Positions 17,649-27,297 are shown, counted from the stretch's first letter. The stretch is DNA of 64,000 nucleotides from Paracoccaceae bacterium (GCA_020832655.1 JAFIEF010000012.1:1-64000), one strand, 5' to 3'. Program-made: numbers and translations. Notes: generated from the sequence alone by a model not told the origin.

Positions 17649-19091
17649 TCAGCGTTTTCGGGGGCCAGCGCGCCCCGCCTGAGCAGGGGCAAGGTTGCGC
17701 AGCGCGTCAACGATGCGCGAGACAAGGCTACCCTTCGATCCCTTGACCAGCACCACATCCCCCGGCCCTACCAGCAGATGGGCGATCTGCCCCAGATCAT
17801 CGGCATGTGCAACCCACCTGCCGCGCTGGCGCAGCGGCAATCGGCGCGAAAGCGCCGCCATGCGCGGGCCGACGCAATGCACCAGATCAACCTGTGCCAG
17901 CGCCGGATACTCGGCAATCGCCTCATGCAGCGCCTGCTCTTCCGTGCCAAGCTCCAGCATGTCACCCAGTATCGCCACGCGCCGCGCCTTGCGCCCGCCA
18001 TGCCCCTGCCCCGGCGTAATGCAGGCCAGCATGTTCAGCGCCGCTTCAAGCGAGGCCGGGTTGGCGTTGAAAGCGTCATCGATCAGGGTGAAGCCCAGTT
18101 CTTCGACCGGATCCAGCGCAATATACTGGCGCAAGCCGCGCCCAGCCGGGGGCTGCCAGCGCCCCAGCCCCATCGCCGCGCGCGCCGGATCGACCCCCAG
18201 CGCATCGGCCACGGCCAGACAGCCAAGCGCATTCATGCCAAAATGCGCCCCGGCATTGGCCAGCCGCACCGCAAGGCGCAAGTGCCCCAGCTGCGCGCGC
18301 ATCACCAGCGCGGCCTCGGTCTGGGCCATGTCCTGCAAGCGCGCCTCCGCCGCCTCATCAGCCCCGAAACGGTGCAGAACGGCATTCGCGCTCTGCGCGG
18401 CCTCCAGCAGGATCGGGCTGGTGGGCAGATCACAGGGGAAAACAGCATGACCGCCCGGTGCCAGCCCACTGAAAATGCTGGCCTTTTCGCGCGCGATGCC
18501 GCTGATATCATCGAAGGCTTCCAGATGCGCCGGTGCAATGGTGGTGATCATCGCCACATGCGGGCGCGCAAGCTGCGCCAGCGGGGCGATTTCGTCGGGA
18601 TGGTTCATGCCGATCTCGATGATGGCAAAATCGGCATCCTGCGGCATCCGCGCCAGCGTGACCGGCACCCCCCAATGATTGTTGAAACTGGCCTCGGCGG
18701 CATGAACATGGCCGAATTCGGCCAGCATCTCGCGCAGCATTTCCTTGGTCGAGGTCTTGCCCACCGACCCGGTCACCGCGATGATCCGCGCGCGGGCGCG
18801 GGCGCGGGCCGCTACCGCCAGCGCGCGCAGGGCGTCCATCACATCCGCCACCACCAGAAGGGGCGCATCCGCCGCCACCCCATCGGGCACGCGCGAGACC
18901 AGCGCCGCAGAAGCGCCCTTTTCCAGCGCCTGGGCCACGAAATCATGCCCGTCGCGTACAGCACTCAGCGCCACGAACAAATCGCCCGCCTGCAGGCTGC
19001 GCGTGTCGATCGAGATGCCGCTGGCCTGCCAGTCGCTGCGGGTCTTCCCGCCAGTGGCGCGGGCGGCGTCATCTGCGGTCCACAACGTCAT
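17649..19091 (-). CDS. murF: UDP-MurNAc-tripeptide--D-Ala-D-Ala ligase
   Basis: A 480-residue Mur ligase with three domains: an N-terminal UDP-binding domain, a central ATPase with P-loop [12 protein letters not shown], and a C-terminal domain. [14 protein letters not shown] and [13 protein letters not shown] are typical MurF segments. It adds D-Ala-D-Ala to the nucleotide tripeptide in the cytoplasm. Its ATG overlaps the murE stop by four bases, and mraY starts 10 bases after its stop, so the three are one operon. Confidence 0.96.
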   Translation of the reverse strand: MTLWTADDAARATGGKTRSDWQASGISIDTRSLQAGDLFVALSAVRDGHDFVAQALEKGASAALVSRVPDGVAADAPLLVVADVMDALRALAVAARARARARIIAVTGSVGKTSTKEMLREMLAEFGHVHAAEASFNNHWGVPVTLARMPQDADFAIIEIGMNHPDEIAPLAQLARPHVAMITTIAPAHLEAFDDISGIAREKASIFSGLAPGGHAVFPCDLPTSPILLEAAQSANAVLHRFGADEAAEARLQDMAQTEAALVMRAQLGHLRLAVRLANAGAHFGMNALGCLAVADALGVDPARAAMGLGRWQPPAGRGLRQYIALDPVEELGFTLIDDAFNANPASLEAALNMLACITPGQGHGGRKARRVAILGDMLELGTEEQALHEAIAEYPALAQVDLVHCVGPRMAALSRRLPLRQRGRWVAHADDLGQIAHLLVGPGDVVLVKGSKGSLVSRIVDALRNLAPAQAGRAGPRKR

Positions 19092-20575
19092 GCGCGGGCC
19101 TCCAGCGCGGCGATGGCGACACTGGCCTGTTCGACATCATCGAAAGGATAGACCGTATCGCCGATGATCTGGCCGGTTTCATGCCCTTTACCGGCAATCA
19201 GCAGCGCATCGCCGGGACCAAGCGCGTCCACGCCGCGCAAGATCGCCTCGGCACGGTCGGGCACCTCATGGGCCTGGGGACAGGCGGCCAGAATGGCCTG
19301 ACGAATATCGGCCGGGTCTTCGGATCTGGGATTGTCGTCGGTGACATAGGCGATATCGGCGTGACCCGCCGCCGCCTGCCCCATCATCGGGCGCTTGGCC
19401 CTGTCGCGGTCGCCGCCTGCGCCGAACACCACCACCAGACGCCCCATGACATGCGGGCGCAGGGCTTGCAGCGCAACCTGCAGCGCGGCGGGGGTGTGTG
19501 AGTAGTCGACAAATACCGCCGCGCCATTCGCGCGCCGGCCGGCCAGTTGCATCCGCCCGCGCACGCCTTGAAGCCGGGGCAGTTGGCGCACGGCATCGCC
19601 CGGCGTCTCGCCACAGGCCAGCACCAACCCCAAAGCGGCCAGCACATTTTCCGCCTGAAATCCGCCGATCAGGGCCAGAGTTTCCTGATAGACCTGCCCG
19701 TCATAGGAAAACCGCACCACCTGAGAGGCCGCATCAAAACGCTGGCCCAGAATGCGGATATCGGCATCCGCGTCGCGCCCGATGGTCAGCGTGCCCTGCC
19801 CGCGCGCCTCGGCAATGGCCAGAATATCGGCCCCGCGGGGGTCATCCATATTGATCACCGCAACGCCGTCATCAGGCAGAAGCCGGTCGAAAAGCTGCGC
19901 CTTGGCATCGAAATACGCGGCCATTGTGGGGTGATAATCCAGATGATCCTGACTAAGATTGGTAAAGGCCGCCGCGCGCAGCCGCACCCCGTCCAGTCGG
20001 CGCTGATCCAACCCGTGGGATGATGCCTCCATCACCGCATGGCTGATCCCGTCGCGCGCCATTTCGGCCAACAGCCGATGCAGGGTGATCGGGTCGGGCG
20101 TGGTATGCGCAAGCGGCGCGGAAAACCCGCCTTCCACGCCGGTGGTGCCGATATTGACAGCACCATGCCCCAGCCCGGCCCATATCTGGCGGGTGAAGCT
20201 GGCAACCGAGGTCTTGCCATTGGTGCCCGTCACCGCCGCCATGATCTGCGGCTGGCCTGCAAACCACAGCGCACAGGCCGCAGAAAAGGCCGCGCGCGGG
20301 TCTTCGGCCAGCACCAGTGCCGCGTCAGAGCCTGCCAGAACATCGGCGGCAATCTCTGCCCCTTCGCGGTCGGTCAGGATCGCACCGGCCCCCATGCGCA
20401 GCGCATAGGTGATGAACTCCGCCCCATGCATGCGGCTTCCGGGCAGCGCGGCAAACAGCGCGCCTGCGCGCACCCGGCGGCTGTCAAGCGCCAGATCAGT
20501 GATCATGACCGCACCATCGCCCCGCATGGGCCGCAGTCCAAGCTCTGACAGCGGACGGGGGGGATAGTCGGTCAC
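19088..20575 (-). CDS. murE: UDP-MurNAc-L-Ala-D-Glu--meso-DAP ligase
   Basis: A 495-residue Mur ligase with P-loop TGTNGKTSVASF and the DNPR motif (VTDDNPRSEDP) that selects meso-diaminopimelate over lysine, consistent with Gram-negative peptidoglycan. The start is a GTG at 20575, preceded by CAGGAG. It is separated from ftsI by 90 bases, the widest gap in the dcw cluster, but no terminator is evident there. Confidence 0.96.
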   Translation of the reverse strand: MTDYPPRPLSELGLRPMRGDGAVMITDLALDSRRVRAGALFAALPGSRMHGAEFITYALRMGAGAILTDREGAEIAADVLAGSDAALVLAEDPRAAFSAACALWFAGQPQIMAAVTGTNGKTSVASFTRQIWAGLGHGAVNIGTTGVEGGFSAPLAHTTPDPITLHRLLAEMARDGISHAVMEASSHGLDQRRLDGVRLRAAAFTNLSQDHLDYHPTMAAYFDAKAQLFDRLLPDDGVAVINMDDPRGADILAIAEARGQGTLTIGRDADADIRILGQRFDAASQVVRFSYDGQVYQETLALIGGFQAENVLAALGLVLACGETPGDAVRQLPRLQGVRGRMQLAGRRANGAAVFVDYSHTPAALQVALQALRPHVMGRLVVVFGAGGDRDRAKRPMMGQAAAGHADIAYVTDDNPRSEDPADIRQAILAACPQAHEVPDRAEAILRGVDALGPGDALLIAGKGHETGQIIGDTVYPFDDVEQASVAIAALEARA

Positions 20576-20665
20576 GCGCGCGCTCCTGCTTTGAAGTCGT
20601 GCTGGCCTGTTAGCCTGAAACCACGCCCTTGTCCAACCTGCGCCTTTGCCTTTCCTGCGCGGCTG

Positions 20666-22441
20666 TCACCGGGCATACAACGCGGCCTCCGCCGTCGCCA
20701 GATCCGTGGGACGAATATCCAGAAGCGGGGCAATGCGGCGGGTGATTTCCGCCGAAACCGGCACTGCCGTCCAGCCCGCTGTGCGGCGCGGCTCTGGCCC
20801 GGTGGTGTCCACCGCCTCGTCCAGCGTGACGATCAGCACATAGCGCGGATCATGCGACGGAAACACGCTGGCGAAGCTGGCAAAAACCGCATCTTCCATA
20901 TAGCCGCCCCTGGCCGAGGGCTTGTCGGCCGAGCCGGTCTTGCCGCCCACCGGGTAGCCGGGAATGCGCGCGAAGGACGCCGTGCCTTCCTGCACCACCT
21001 GATGCAGCATCAGCCGCATCTGGCGCGATGTGCGTTCAGAAATCACCTGCGCGCCCAGTCGCGGGCGGTTCTGGCGCAGCAGCGTTGGTGTGACCTTGCG
21101 CCCGCCATTGACCAGCGCAGCATAGCCAGCCGCCAGCGCCAGCGGGCTGGTGGACATGCCATGCCCGTAAGAAATCGTCATGGTGGACAATTCCGACCAG
21201 TTGTCCGGTGTCAGCGGGCGCGAGCGCGCCGCTTCCGGCAGCTCCAGCGCTGCGGGGTCCAGAAAGCCCAACTCGCGCAGGAAATCCTGCTGCTTGTCGG
21301 CCCCCAATTCGCGCATGATGCGCGCGGTGCCGATATTCGAGGATCTGACCAGCACATCCTTGACCGACAGTTCCGGCCCGTAATTGCGGAAATCGCGGAT
21401 GCTGAAGCGGCCCCATGTCAGCGGGCCGCGCGTGTCGATCCTGCTATCGGGCGTGACCGCGCCTTCTTCCAGCGCCTGGGCGATGGCAAAGCTCTTCATC
21501 ACCGAGCCAAGCTCGTAATAGCCCTGCACTGCGCGATTGAAAAGCGGGCTGTCCGCGGGGTCGCCTTCGGTTGCGGGGGCGGGGCGGTTGTTGGGGTCGA
21601 AATCGGGCAACGACACCAGACTGAGCACCTCGCCGGTGTTGACATCCATCAGCACGGCCGTCGCGCCCCTGGCCTTGAACAACCGCTTGGCCCCTTCCAG
21701 AACCTCGGTGACAACGGATTGCAGGGTCAGATCCAGCGAAAGCTGAAGCGGCTGGTCGATCCGCGCCGGGTCGCGCAATTCCGCATCGAAGTAAAGCTCC
21801 GCCCCCGCAGCCCCCAGCACCTCTGCGGCATTGACGCCCTGTTGCCCCACACGCGCGCCGCCAAGAACATGCGCGGCCATGCGGCCATTGGGATAGACGC
21901 GCATCTCGCGCGGGCCAAGCATCAGCCCCGGCTCGCCGATATCATGCACGGCCTGCTGCTGTTCAGGCGACAGGCGCGGGCGGATCCAGATGAAGCGGCG
22001 GTCCGGGTCGGTGAAACGCGCGGCCATCTGATCGGCATCGATATCCGGGAAAATCCGCGCCAGTTCCCGCGCCGCGCGTTCGGGGTCGATCATGCGCTGG
22101 GTTTCGGCGTAAAGCACCTGAGTCGGCAGATTGGTCGCCAGCACATGGCCGTTGCGATCCACGATCTGCGCGCGCGCACTGGAAATCTGCCCCGGCATCG
22201 CCGCGCGCAATTCCATCGGTGCCGTGGCCGCCAGCAAGCCCATGCGCGCCGACAGCACCACGAAACCGCACAGAAAGATCAGAACCACCATCAGCAACCG
22301 CCCTTCGGCGCGGCGGCGGGCGCCATCGCGCATCGCCTCGATGCGCAGGCGGCGGTTTTCCTGTTCGATAAGGTCAGGGTTTTCGCCGGTTTCGCGTGCC
22401 TTCAGGACACGTGCCAGCGGGCGCAGCGGGATGCGGATCAT
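20666..22441 (-). CDS. ftsI: Peptidoglycan transpeptidase FtsI (PBP3)
   Basis: A 591-residue division-specific penicillin-binding protein. A cytoplasmic N-terminus and one membrane helix (about residues 48-70) precede the dimerisation/pedestal domain and the transpeptidase domain. The active-site motifs are SVMK (in LGSVMKSFA), SSN (in VRSSNIGTA) and KTGS (in VGGKTGSADK). It cross-links septal peptidoglycan in the periplasm together with FtsW. Its ATG overlaps the ftsL stop by four bases. Confidence 0.96.
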   Translation of the reverse strand: MIRIPLRPLARVLKARETGENPDLIEQENRRLRIEAMRDGARRRAEGRLLMVVLIFLCGFVVLSARMGLLAATAPMELRAAMPGQISSARAQIVDRNGHVLATNLPTQVLYAETQRMIDPERAARELARIFPDIDADQMAARFTDPDRRFIWIRPRLSPEQQQAVHDIGEPGLMLGPREMRVYPNGRMAAHVLGGARVGQQGVNAAEVLGAAGAELYFDAELRDPARIDQPLQLSLDLTLQSVVTEVLEGAKRLFKARGATAVLMDVNTGEVLSLVSLPDFDPNNRPAPATEGDPADSPLFNRAVQGYYELGSVMKSFAIAQALEEGAVTPDSRIDTRGPLTWGRFSIRDFRNYGPELSVKDVLVRSSNIGTARIMRELGADKQQDFLRELGFLDPAALELPEAARSRPLTPDNWSELSTMTISYGHGMSTSPLALAAGYAALVNGGRKVTPTLLRQNRPRLGAQVISERTSRQMRLMLHQVVQEGTASFARIPGYPVGGKTGSADKPSARGGYMEDAVFASFASVFPSHDPRYVLIVTLDEAVDTTGPEPRRTAGWTAVPVSAEITRRIAPLLDIRPTDLATAEAALYAR

Positions 22442-22821
22442 GGCTGTGCCTCCGGTCTTGGGGCGTCGCCGTTCCCATCGTCAAGCGTGCCCGATATCTC
22501 GACCGCATTCAGCGTGCCATCATCATCAATCACTGGCAGCGGATAGGCGATTTCATCCACACGCCCGAAGTGATCGGCCGAGATCGGGATCAGGCGCAAA
22601 CGTTCGAAATTCACATCCACCAGCTCGCGCAGCCGGTCGGGGCGGTTCAGATAGGCCCATTCGGTGCGCTGGATGGTTTTCGCCGTCGTCAGGCTGGCGA
22701 TCTCGCGCTCCAGCGCGCGGCGATCATTCATCGCCTGCTGCGTCAGATGGTTCTCGCGGTAAGCCCAGGCAGCAAGGGCGATTACGGCAAGAACGGTCAC
22801 GAAATACAGGAAACTTCGCAT
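22438..22821 (-). CDS. ftsL: Cell division protein FtsL
   Basis: A 127-residue bitopic protein: a short cytoplasmic start, one membrane helix (residues about 3-20), then a coiled-coil region (LEREIASLTTAKTIQRTEWAYL, seen from LEREIASL to RTEWAYLN) ending in an acidic, Pro-rich tail. Size, topology and position between rsmH and ftsI identify it. FtsL works with FtsB and FtsQ to activate FtsWI. Confidence 0.9.
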   Translation of the reverse strand: MRSFLYFVTVLAVIALAAWAYRENHLTQQAMNDRRALEREIASLTTAKTIQRTEWAYLNRPDRLRELVDVNFERLRLIPISADHFGRVDEIAYPLPVIDDDGTLNAVEISGTLDDGNGDAPRPEAQP

Positions 22822-22827
22822 GACAGG

Positions 22828-23817
22828 TCAGTCCAGATTTTCCAGTGCCAGTGTGGGAAGTCCAAGTTCGGCGCGCATAGCCGGCCCCGGTGGCGCATCA
22901 CTGCGCCGCGCCAATCGCAGCCGGGCAGAGCGCGCGCGGGGGTTTTCGGCCAGCTCCTGCGGGTCCGCTGCAATGCTGCGCCGCTCGATCATGGTGAAGC
23001 GCGGGGCGTCCTGCCGGGCTTCGGGCGCATAGCGGTTGCTGCGCCCCCCCTGCCCCGCACGCTGTTGCAGAAACCGCTTCACGACGCGGTCTTCCAGCGA
23101 ATGAAAGCTGACCACGGCCAGCGCACCACCGGGGCGCAACGCACGTTCGGCCGCTTCCAGCCCCTGCACCAACGATTCGAATTCATTGTTCACGGCAATG
23201 CGCAAGGCCTGAAAGCTGCGCGTCGCCGGGTGGCTTTGCCCCGGTTTCGGGCGCGGCAGGCAGGATGTGATAATTTCTGTCAGTTGCAGCGTGGTGGTGA
23301 TCGGGGCTTGCGCACGCGCACGCGCAATCGCGCGGGCAATGCGGCGCGCGGCGCGTTCCTCGCCATAATGAAACAGGATATCGGCCAGCACCTCCTCGGC
23401 GGCGTGATTGACCAGATCGGCAGCGCTTGGCCCGCTTTGCCCCATGCGCATATCCAGCGGGCCATCCTTGGCAAAGGAAAAGCCGCGCTCGGCGCGGTCA
23501 AGCTGCATCGAGGATACGCCCAGATCCAGCACCACCCCGTCCAGCGGGCCATCGGCATAGTCGTCAAGCTGTGCGAAATTGCCCTGCACCAGGTGCAGCC
23601 GCTCGCCATAGGCGGCCCCCCAGCCCTGCGCCATCTGCAAGGCCAGCGGGTCACGATCCACGCCAATCAGCCGCTCGGCCCCGGCATCAAGCAGGGCGCG
23701 CGCATAGCCGCCCGCGCCCAGCGTGCCATCTAGCCACACCCCCGAAATCGGCGCAAGCCGGTCCAGTATCGGGCGTATCAACACAGGAACATGCGGGGGC
23801 GCGCTGTCCTGCATCAT
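22828..23817 (-). CDS. rsmH: 16S rRNA (cytosine(1402)-N(4))-methyltransferase
   Basis: A 329-residue SAM-dependent methyltransferase. It begins with [13 protein letters not shown] and has the SAM loop [28 protein letters not shown] near residue 235 is a family signature. It methylates C1402 of 16S rRNA. The ATG at 23817 overlaps the mraZ stop (ATGA), and a second ATG follows directly at 23814. FtsL follows after 6 bases. Confidence 0.96.
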   Translation of the reverse strand: MMQDSAPPHVPVLIRPILDRLAPISGVWLDGTLGAGGYARALLDAGAERLIGVDRDPLALQMAQGWGAAYGERLHLVQGNFAQLDDYADGPLDGVVLDLGVSSMQLDRAERGFSFAKDGPLDMRMGQSGPSAADLVNHAAEEVLADILFHYGEERAARRIARAIARARAQAPITTTLQLTEIITSCLPRPKPGQSHPATRSFQALRIAVNNEFESLVQGLEAAERALRPGGALAVVSFHSLEDRVVKRFLQQRAGQGGRSNRYAPEARQDAPRFTMIERRSIAADPQELAENPRARSARLRLARRSDAPPGPAMRAELGLPTLALENLD

Positions 23818-24326
23818 GCCTGACCTCGTCTTGGGGGCAGTTTCGTCAGCGGGTTGAAGCGCGGCCCCTGATCGGTCAGATAGGCCCGCGTTGCGGCAGT
23901 CTTGGTGGCGGCGAATGTGTCTTCATGCCAGATCTGGAAGCGGTCGCCCAGCGCGATGAACAGCGCTTTTTCGTCGCCATCCAGCCCGATCTTGTCGCGC
24001 AGCTTCTGCGGCAACACGATGCGGCCATCCTCGTCGATCTGCACATCCTGCGCCAGACCGTGAAACATAAGCTCCAGCGCCTCGCGGTCATCGCTGCCTG
24101 GCTGCATCTGGTCGATGCGCTCTTCAATGTCCTCGATCGCGTTGATGGTGTAGCAATCCAGCCAGTTCTGGTCATCCAGACCATAGACAATAACCAGATT
24201 GGGCCGCAGCCCGTCTTTCCAGTCCGGGTCGCCGGTTTCGATGACGCGCCGGAACGAGGCCGGGATTGACACCCTTCCCTTGCTGTCCACCTTCTGGTGG
24301 AAGGAGCCTCTGAACCTGCGTGCCAC
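23814..24326 (-). CDS. mraZ: Transcriptional regulator MraZ
   Basis: A 170-residue protein with two SpoVT/AbrB-type DNA-binding repeats: [13 protein letters not shown] near the N-terminus and [13 protein letters not shown] about 85 residues later. MraZ binds direct repeats in its own promoter and represses the dcw cluster. The start is a GTG at 24326, with AAAAGGA about 10 bases upstream. The leader upstream carries a terminator-like hairpin and candidate MraZ boxes. Confidence 0.95.
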   Translation of the reverse strand: MARRFRGSFHQKVDSKGRVSIPASFRRVIETGDPDWKDGLRPNLVIVYGLDDQNWLDCYTINAIEDIEERIDQMQPGSDDREALELMFHGLAQDVQIDEDGRIVLPQKLRDKIGLDGDEKALFIALGDRFQIWHEDTFAATKTAATRAYLTDQGPRFNPLTKLPPRRGQA

Positions 24327-24365
24327 TGCCCGGCGGTCCTTTTTGTGTTGCGACCCGCAAGGGGC

Positions 24366-24412
24366 CGAAAATGAAAACGGCGGATCGAGCTGCTGCCACT
24401 GCCCGATCCGCC
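24366..24412 (-). terminator. Intrinsic terminator/attenuator in the mraZ leader
   Basis: A 9-bp perfect stem (24379-24387 with 24404-24412) around a 16-base loop is followed, on the minus strand, by GTTTTCATTTTC. Because it precedes mraZ, it must be read through for dcw expression. Confidence 0.7.
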
Positions 24413-24584
24413 GACTGTCCCATCGCTGGGTGTCCGGTTTCGCGTTCGCGTCCTGGGGGGGAGGGGATGCTGCTTGCGAACGCGCCGGATCTCTTCTTGT
24501 TCAAGATAAAGCGGGTGCCTGTATGAAACTTCTTGCCTCTGTCGGGGTCTTTGCTGCCCCTTTGTGCCCGTCTATCTTGGCTAC

Positions 24585-24609
24585 AGGGATGACATGGGAT
24601 TGCATGGTA
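24585..24609. promoter_or_regulatory. Candidate MraZ boxes
   Basis: The plus strand reads AGGGA-TGACA-TGGGA-TTGCA-TGGTA: three TGGGN-like pentamers separated by exactly 5 bases, the spacing known for MraZ boxes in E. coli. They lie about 260-285 bases before the mraZ start, where the promoter should be. Their strand is opposite to mraZ, which is a caveat. Confidence 0.45.
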
Positions 24610-24620
24610 ATCAACCAAAA

Positions 24621-24978
24621 AAAACCGCCGCATAACACGGTATGCTTAACTGCAACCCTACATGATGCTGCACGACACTCCGCCTATGCACCATATGTAG
24701 TGAGAACATAAAAAGAACCAAACGAAATGCACCGTGACTGCCATCCAAAATGACCAATCAGAGCAATTCCCATAAAACCCCAGATAATCTGCGGTCAGGT
24801 CGGAATTTGTTGCAGATTGACCACAGAGATCGCATCAGACAGCGATGAATCACCGCGAGTCACGACGAATCACAGGCGCTTGAAACGGGCGTGAAGGCGC
24901 CAGCACCCAATCCAGCGCAAGACGCGACCATGAAATCCCGGAAGTTCCATCCATTCCCAGCAGAGGTACCTCGACCGA
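24621..24978. other. Intergenic region between the mraZ leader and mrp
   Basis: About 350 bases, relatively AT-rich toward 24640-24800, with no credible ORF. It should contain the dcw promoter (minus strand) and the 3' end region of mrp. I see no recognisable RNA gene or riboswitch. Confidence 0.5.
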
Positions 24979-26040
24979 TCAGAGCTGGTCGATCAATCGC
25001 TGGGCAATGCGCTGATAGGCCGCCGCCGCGGGGCTATCGGTCGCGGCAACCGGCACCCCGCCATCGCTGGCCAGCCGGATATCGACGCTGAGCGGCAATT
25101 CCCCCAGAAATGTCAGCCCCTGACGCTCTGCCTCTACCCGCACGCCGCCATCGCCGAAGATATGTTCTTCATGGCCACATTTGGGGCAGATATAGGTCGA
25201 CATATTCTCGATCAGGCCCAGAACCGGGGTCTTGAGGGTCTGAAACGCGCGCAGCGCCTTGCGCGCATCCAGAAGCGCCACATCCTGCGGGGTCGAGACC
25301 ACGATGGCGCCGCGTACTTCGAATTTCGTGCAAAGCGTCAACTGAATATCGCCCGTGCCGGGGGGCATGTCGATGATCATGACATCCAGCTGGCCCCATT
25401 CGACCTGGGTCAGAAGCTGCTGCAACGCGCCCATCAGCATCGGGCCGCGCCAGATCACCGCGTCATCTTCGCCCTTCAGCATCAGCCCGATGGAAATCAT
25501 GGTGACGCCATGCGCCTTGGGTGGGATGATGCGCTTGCCGTCGGGCGATGACGGGCGCTTGTTCACCCCCATCATGCGCGGCTGGCTGGGGCCATAGATA
25601 TCGGCATCCAGCAACCCCACGCGCAGCCCCTGCCGTGCCAGCGCCACCGCCAGATTCGACGCCACGGTCGATTTGCCGACCCCGCCCTTGCCCGACCCGA
25701 TTGCTATGATGCTGCCGACTTCCGGCAAGACCTGCTTGCCCGGCTGCTGCGCCGGATGCCGCCCGATCTTCAGTGACGGGGCTTTGGGGGCGGGGCCATG
25801 CGCAGTCAGCGCCACCGAAACCCGCGTCACACCGTCCAGCGCCTCAACTGCCTGCTGTGCCGTGGTCCGCACTGGTGCCAGTATTTCGGCCATTTTCTGA
25901 TCTTCGGCTTCCAGAACAAAGCGCACCGCCCCGTCTTCCACCACCAGCGCGCGCACCAGATCGCGCGACACCAGATCACCGCCATCCGGCAACGCCACCT
26001 TGGCAAGCGCTTCCAGCACTGTTTCGCGCGATACAGCCAT
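24979..26040 (-). CDS. Mrp/ApbC family iron-sulfur cluster carrier ATPase
   Basis: A 353-residue P-loop ATPase. An N-terminal MIP18-like (DUF59) domain (residues 1-95) precedes the ATPase core with the deviant Walker A motif GSGKGGVGKSTVA. The CPKC pair (YICPKCGHEEH, near residue 275) coordinates the transferred [4Fe-4S] cluster in family members. It delivers Fe-S clusters to apoproteins. I chose the ATG at 26040, with GGAG 7 bases upstream, over the TTG one codon earlier. Confidence 0.92.
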   Translation of the reverse strand: MAVSRETVLEALAKVALPDGGDLVSRDLVRALVVEDGAVRFVLEAEDQKMAEILAPVRTTAQQAVEALDGVTRVSVALTAHGPAPKAPSLKIGRHPAQQPGKQVLPEVGSIIAIGSGKGGVGKSTVASNLAVALARQGLRVGLLDADIYGPSQPRMMGVNKRPSSPDGKRIIPPKAHGVTMISIGLMLKGEDDAVIWRGPMLMGALQQLLTQVEWGQLDVMIIDMPPGTGDIQLTLCTKFEVRGAIVVSTPQDVALLDARKALRAFQTLKTPVLGLIENMSTYICPKCGHEEHIFGDGGVRVEAERQGLTFLGELPLSVDIRLASDGGVPVAATDSPAAAAYQRIAQRLIDQL

Positions 26041-26160
26041 CAATTTGCTCCGTTATGTCTGGCCAACAGATGTTCATCGAAAAACGATGGGCAAGGGGCT
26101 GCGGCGAATTGCGCATGGATCGAAGGCATGGCAATCTGCCCAAAACGCCAAGAGGGTGAC

Positions 26161-26604
26161 ATGACGCAGGATTGCCTGTTTTGCAAGATCGCGGCCGGTG
26201 AATTGCCGGCGCACAAGCTTTACGAAGACGACCACATCCTGGCTTTTCTGGATCTGCACCCGATCCGGCAAGGGCACGCGCTGGTCATTCCCAAGGCGCA
26301 TCATGTCTGGTTCGAGGATTTGCCTGAAGAACTGGCCACGCGCATCACAAGCTGCGCGCAAGATCTGGCCCGCGCGATGAAACAATTGTATCGGGTCGAA
26401 CGGGTGTCGCTGTTTTACACCGGCATTCATGTGCCCCACGCCCATGCCCATGTCGTGCCCATGCATCATGTGCATGACGTGACCTCGCAGGCGTATTTTC
26501 ACGATGGCCCTGACGGCTACAGCGTACCGCCACAGCCCGCGCCAGAGCAACTGGCGGAAACCGCACGCGTGCTGGGCAAGGCTGCCGGATTCAACAGGGT
26601 TTGA
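26161..26604 (+). CDS. HIT family nucleotide-binding protein
   Basis: A 147-residue protein beginning DCLFCKIAAGELPAHKLYED, with the histidine triad in VPHAHAHVVPMHH. HIT hydrolases cleave nucleotide phosphoramidates or adenylates. The N-terminal CxxC of many HIT proteins is present (CLFC). The ATG at 26161 follows an AGAGGGTG site. The C-terminal 20 residues are a small extension beyond the core. Confidence 0.93.
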   Translation: MTQDCLFCKIAAGELPAHKLYEDDHILAFLDLHPIRQGHALVIPKAHHVWFEDLPEELATRITSCAQDLARAMKQLYRVERVSLFYTGIHVPHAHAHVVPMHHVHDVTSQAYFHDGPDGYSVPPQPAPEQLAETARVLGKAAGFNRV

Positions 26605-26925
26605 GTCGCCTCAGACAAGGGTGCATCCTGCGCCAGCCAGTTCGCATTGGCACATCTGCAGCATAACTATACAACCCCACAGGTTTTTCCTGCCAATCAT
26701 GGTGAGTGCCCTGCCTGGATCAGGAATTGATTCGGACAAGACACATCATTTTTCTGCAAGCGCTTTGGGCGTCTTCATCCCATTATGCGCAAGAATTCAG
26801 CCGACACCAAGCTGACCCCGCGTAATCTTGCGCCAGCCGCATAGCTGCATTGCAGCAAACTCTATTGTGCGGGCGCAGCGTAGTGTTATCTTTTGATCAA
26901 CGAAACGCAGTAGACACTGCTTGCA
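26605..26925. other. Intergenic region upstream of the DUF1127/sRNA operon
   Basis: About 320 bases without a credible ORF. It should carry the promoter(s) of the DUF1127-CcsR operon; the closest candidate is listed separately. I see no other feature. Confidence 0.5.
26865..26891 (+). promoter_or_regulatory. Candidate promoter of the DUF1127-sRNA operon
   Basis: TTGTGC (26865-26870), a 15-base spacer and TTATCT (26886-26891) lie about 35 bases before the first possible start codon. The homologous R. sphaeroides locus is driven by stress sigma factors RpoHI/RpoHII; I cannot tell from sequence alone which sigma factor would read this. Confidence 0.35.
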
Positions 26926-27177
26926 ATGGTGAAGGTGATGGCACAGGCAACCGAAATGCCGCGTATGAGTAACCCCGATATCGGCCCTATGGGGGTCGTG
27001 GATCGGATCAGGGCTATGATTGAGCGTTTCAAGCACAACAGCGATCAGCGCCGGGTCTATCGCCAGACCCATGCCGAGCTGAGCGCCCTGAGCACTGCTC
27101 ATCTGGAAGAGTTGGGCATCTCGCGCTGCATGATCAGCCGCATCGCCCATGACGCCGCTTACGGCAAGCAGAATTGA
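26926..27177 (+). CDS. DUF1127 small protein, CcaF1-like
   Basis: Up to 83 residues; the conserved part is the C-terminal 45 (RRVYRQTHAELSALSTAHLEELGISR, in pieces YRQTHAEL and LEELGISRCMISRIAHDAAY), the DUF1127 motif. The homologous R. sphaeroides gene in the same position encodes CcaF1, an RNA-binding protein that matures the CcsR sRNAs. Four in-frame ATGs (26926, 26938, 26956, 26965) are possible and none has a clear ribosome-binding site; the shortest gives about 70 residues, close to CcaF1. The six-hairpin sRNA cluster starts 8 bases after its stop. Confidence 0.82.
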   Translation: MVKVMAQATEMPRMSNPDIGPMGVVDRIRAMIERFKHNSDQRRVYRQTHAELSALSTAHLEELGISRCMISRIAHDAAYGKQN

Positions 27178-27184
27178 AGGCTTT

Positions 27185-27251
27185 GGACCCCGCTCCTCCT
27201 CCCTTGGGGTCCGATTGAGACGGTGATTGATCCTCCTCCCCAATCACCGTC
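27185..27251 (+). ncRNA. CcsR-type sRNA unit 1 (two CUCCUCC-loop hairpins)
   Basis: Hairpin 1: GGACCCC (27185-27191) pairs with GGGGTCC (27206-27212) around a loop with CTCCTCCTCCC. Hairpin 2: GACGGTGATT (27219-27228) pairs with AATCACCGTC (27242-27251) around GATCCTCCTCCCC. Two hairpins presenting CCUCCUCCC in the loops are the signature of the stress-induced CcsR sRNAs of Rhodobacter. It is presumably processed from the DUF1127 transcript. Confidence 0.83.
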
Positions 27252-27297
27252 ACAAATTCCGGCATAGGCGTATCGCCTTGTGTCGGTCACAGACGAC

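Larger units (their letters stand above)
24366..24620 (-). ncRNA. UpsM-like sRNA: mraZ 5' leader ending at an internal terminator (5' end approximate)
   Basis: On the minus strand the mraZ leader contains GGCGGATCG (24412-24404) pairing with CGATCCGCC (24387-24379), followed by GTTTTCATTTTC. This is an intrinsic terminator about 50 bases before the GTG. In R. sphaeroides the same arrangement produces the sRNA UpsM by partial termination upstream of mraZ. The 3' end is set by the hairpin; the 5' end near 24600-24620 is a guess from leader length and the candidate MraZ boxes. Confidence 0.6.

Noticed and set aside
24172-24633. 153-codon ORF over the mraZ start and leader
   Set aside because: Overlaps mraZ in another frame and runs through the terminator hairpin; low-quality composition.
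24327-24978. RNase P RNA or tmRNA in the mraZ upstream region
   Set aside because: None of the conserved core motifs (such as GAGGAAAGTC or a tRNA-like end) is present.
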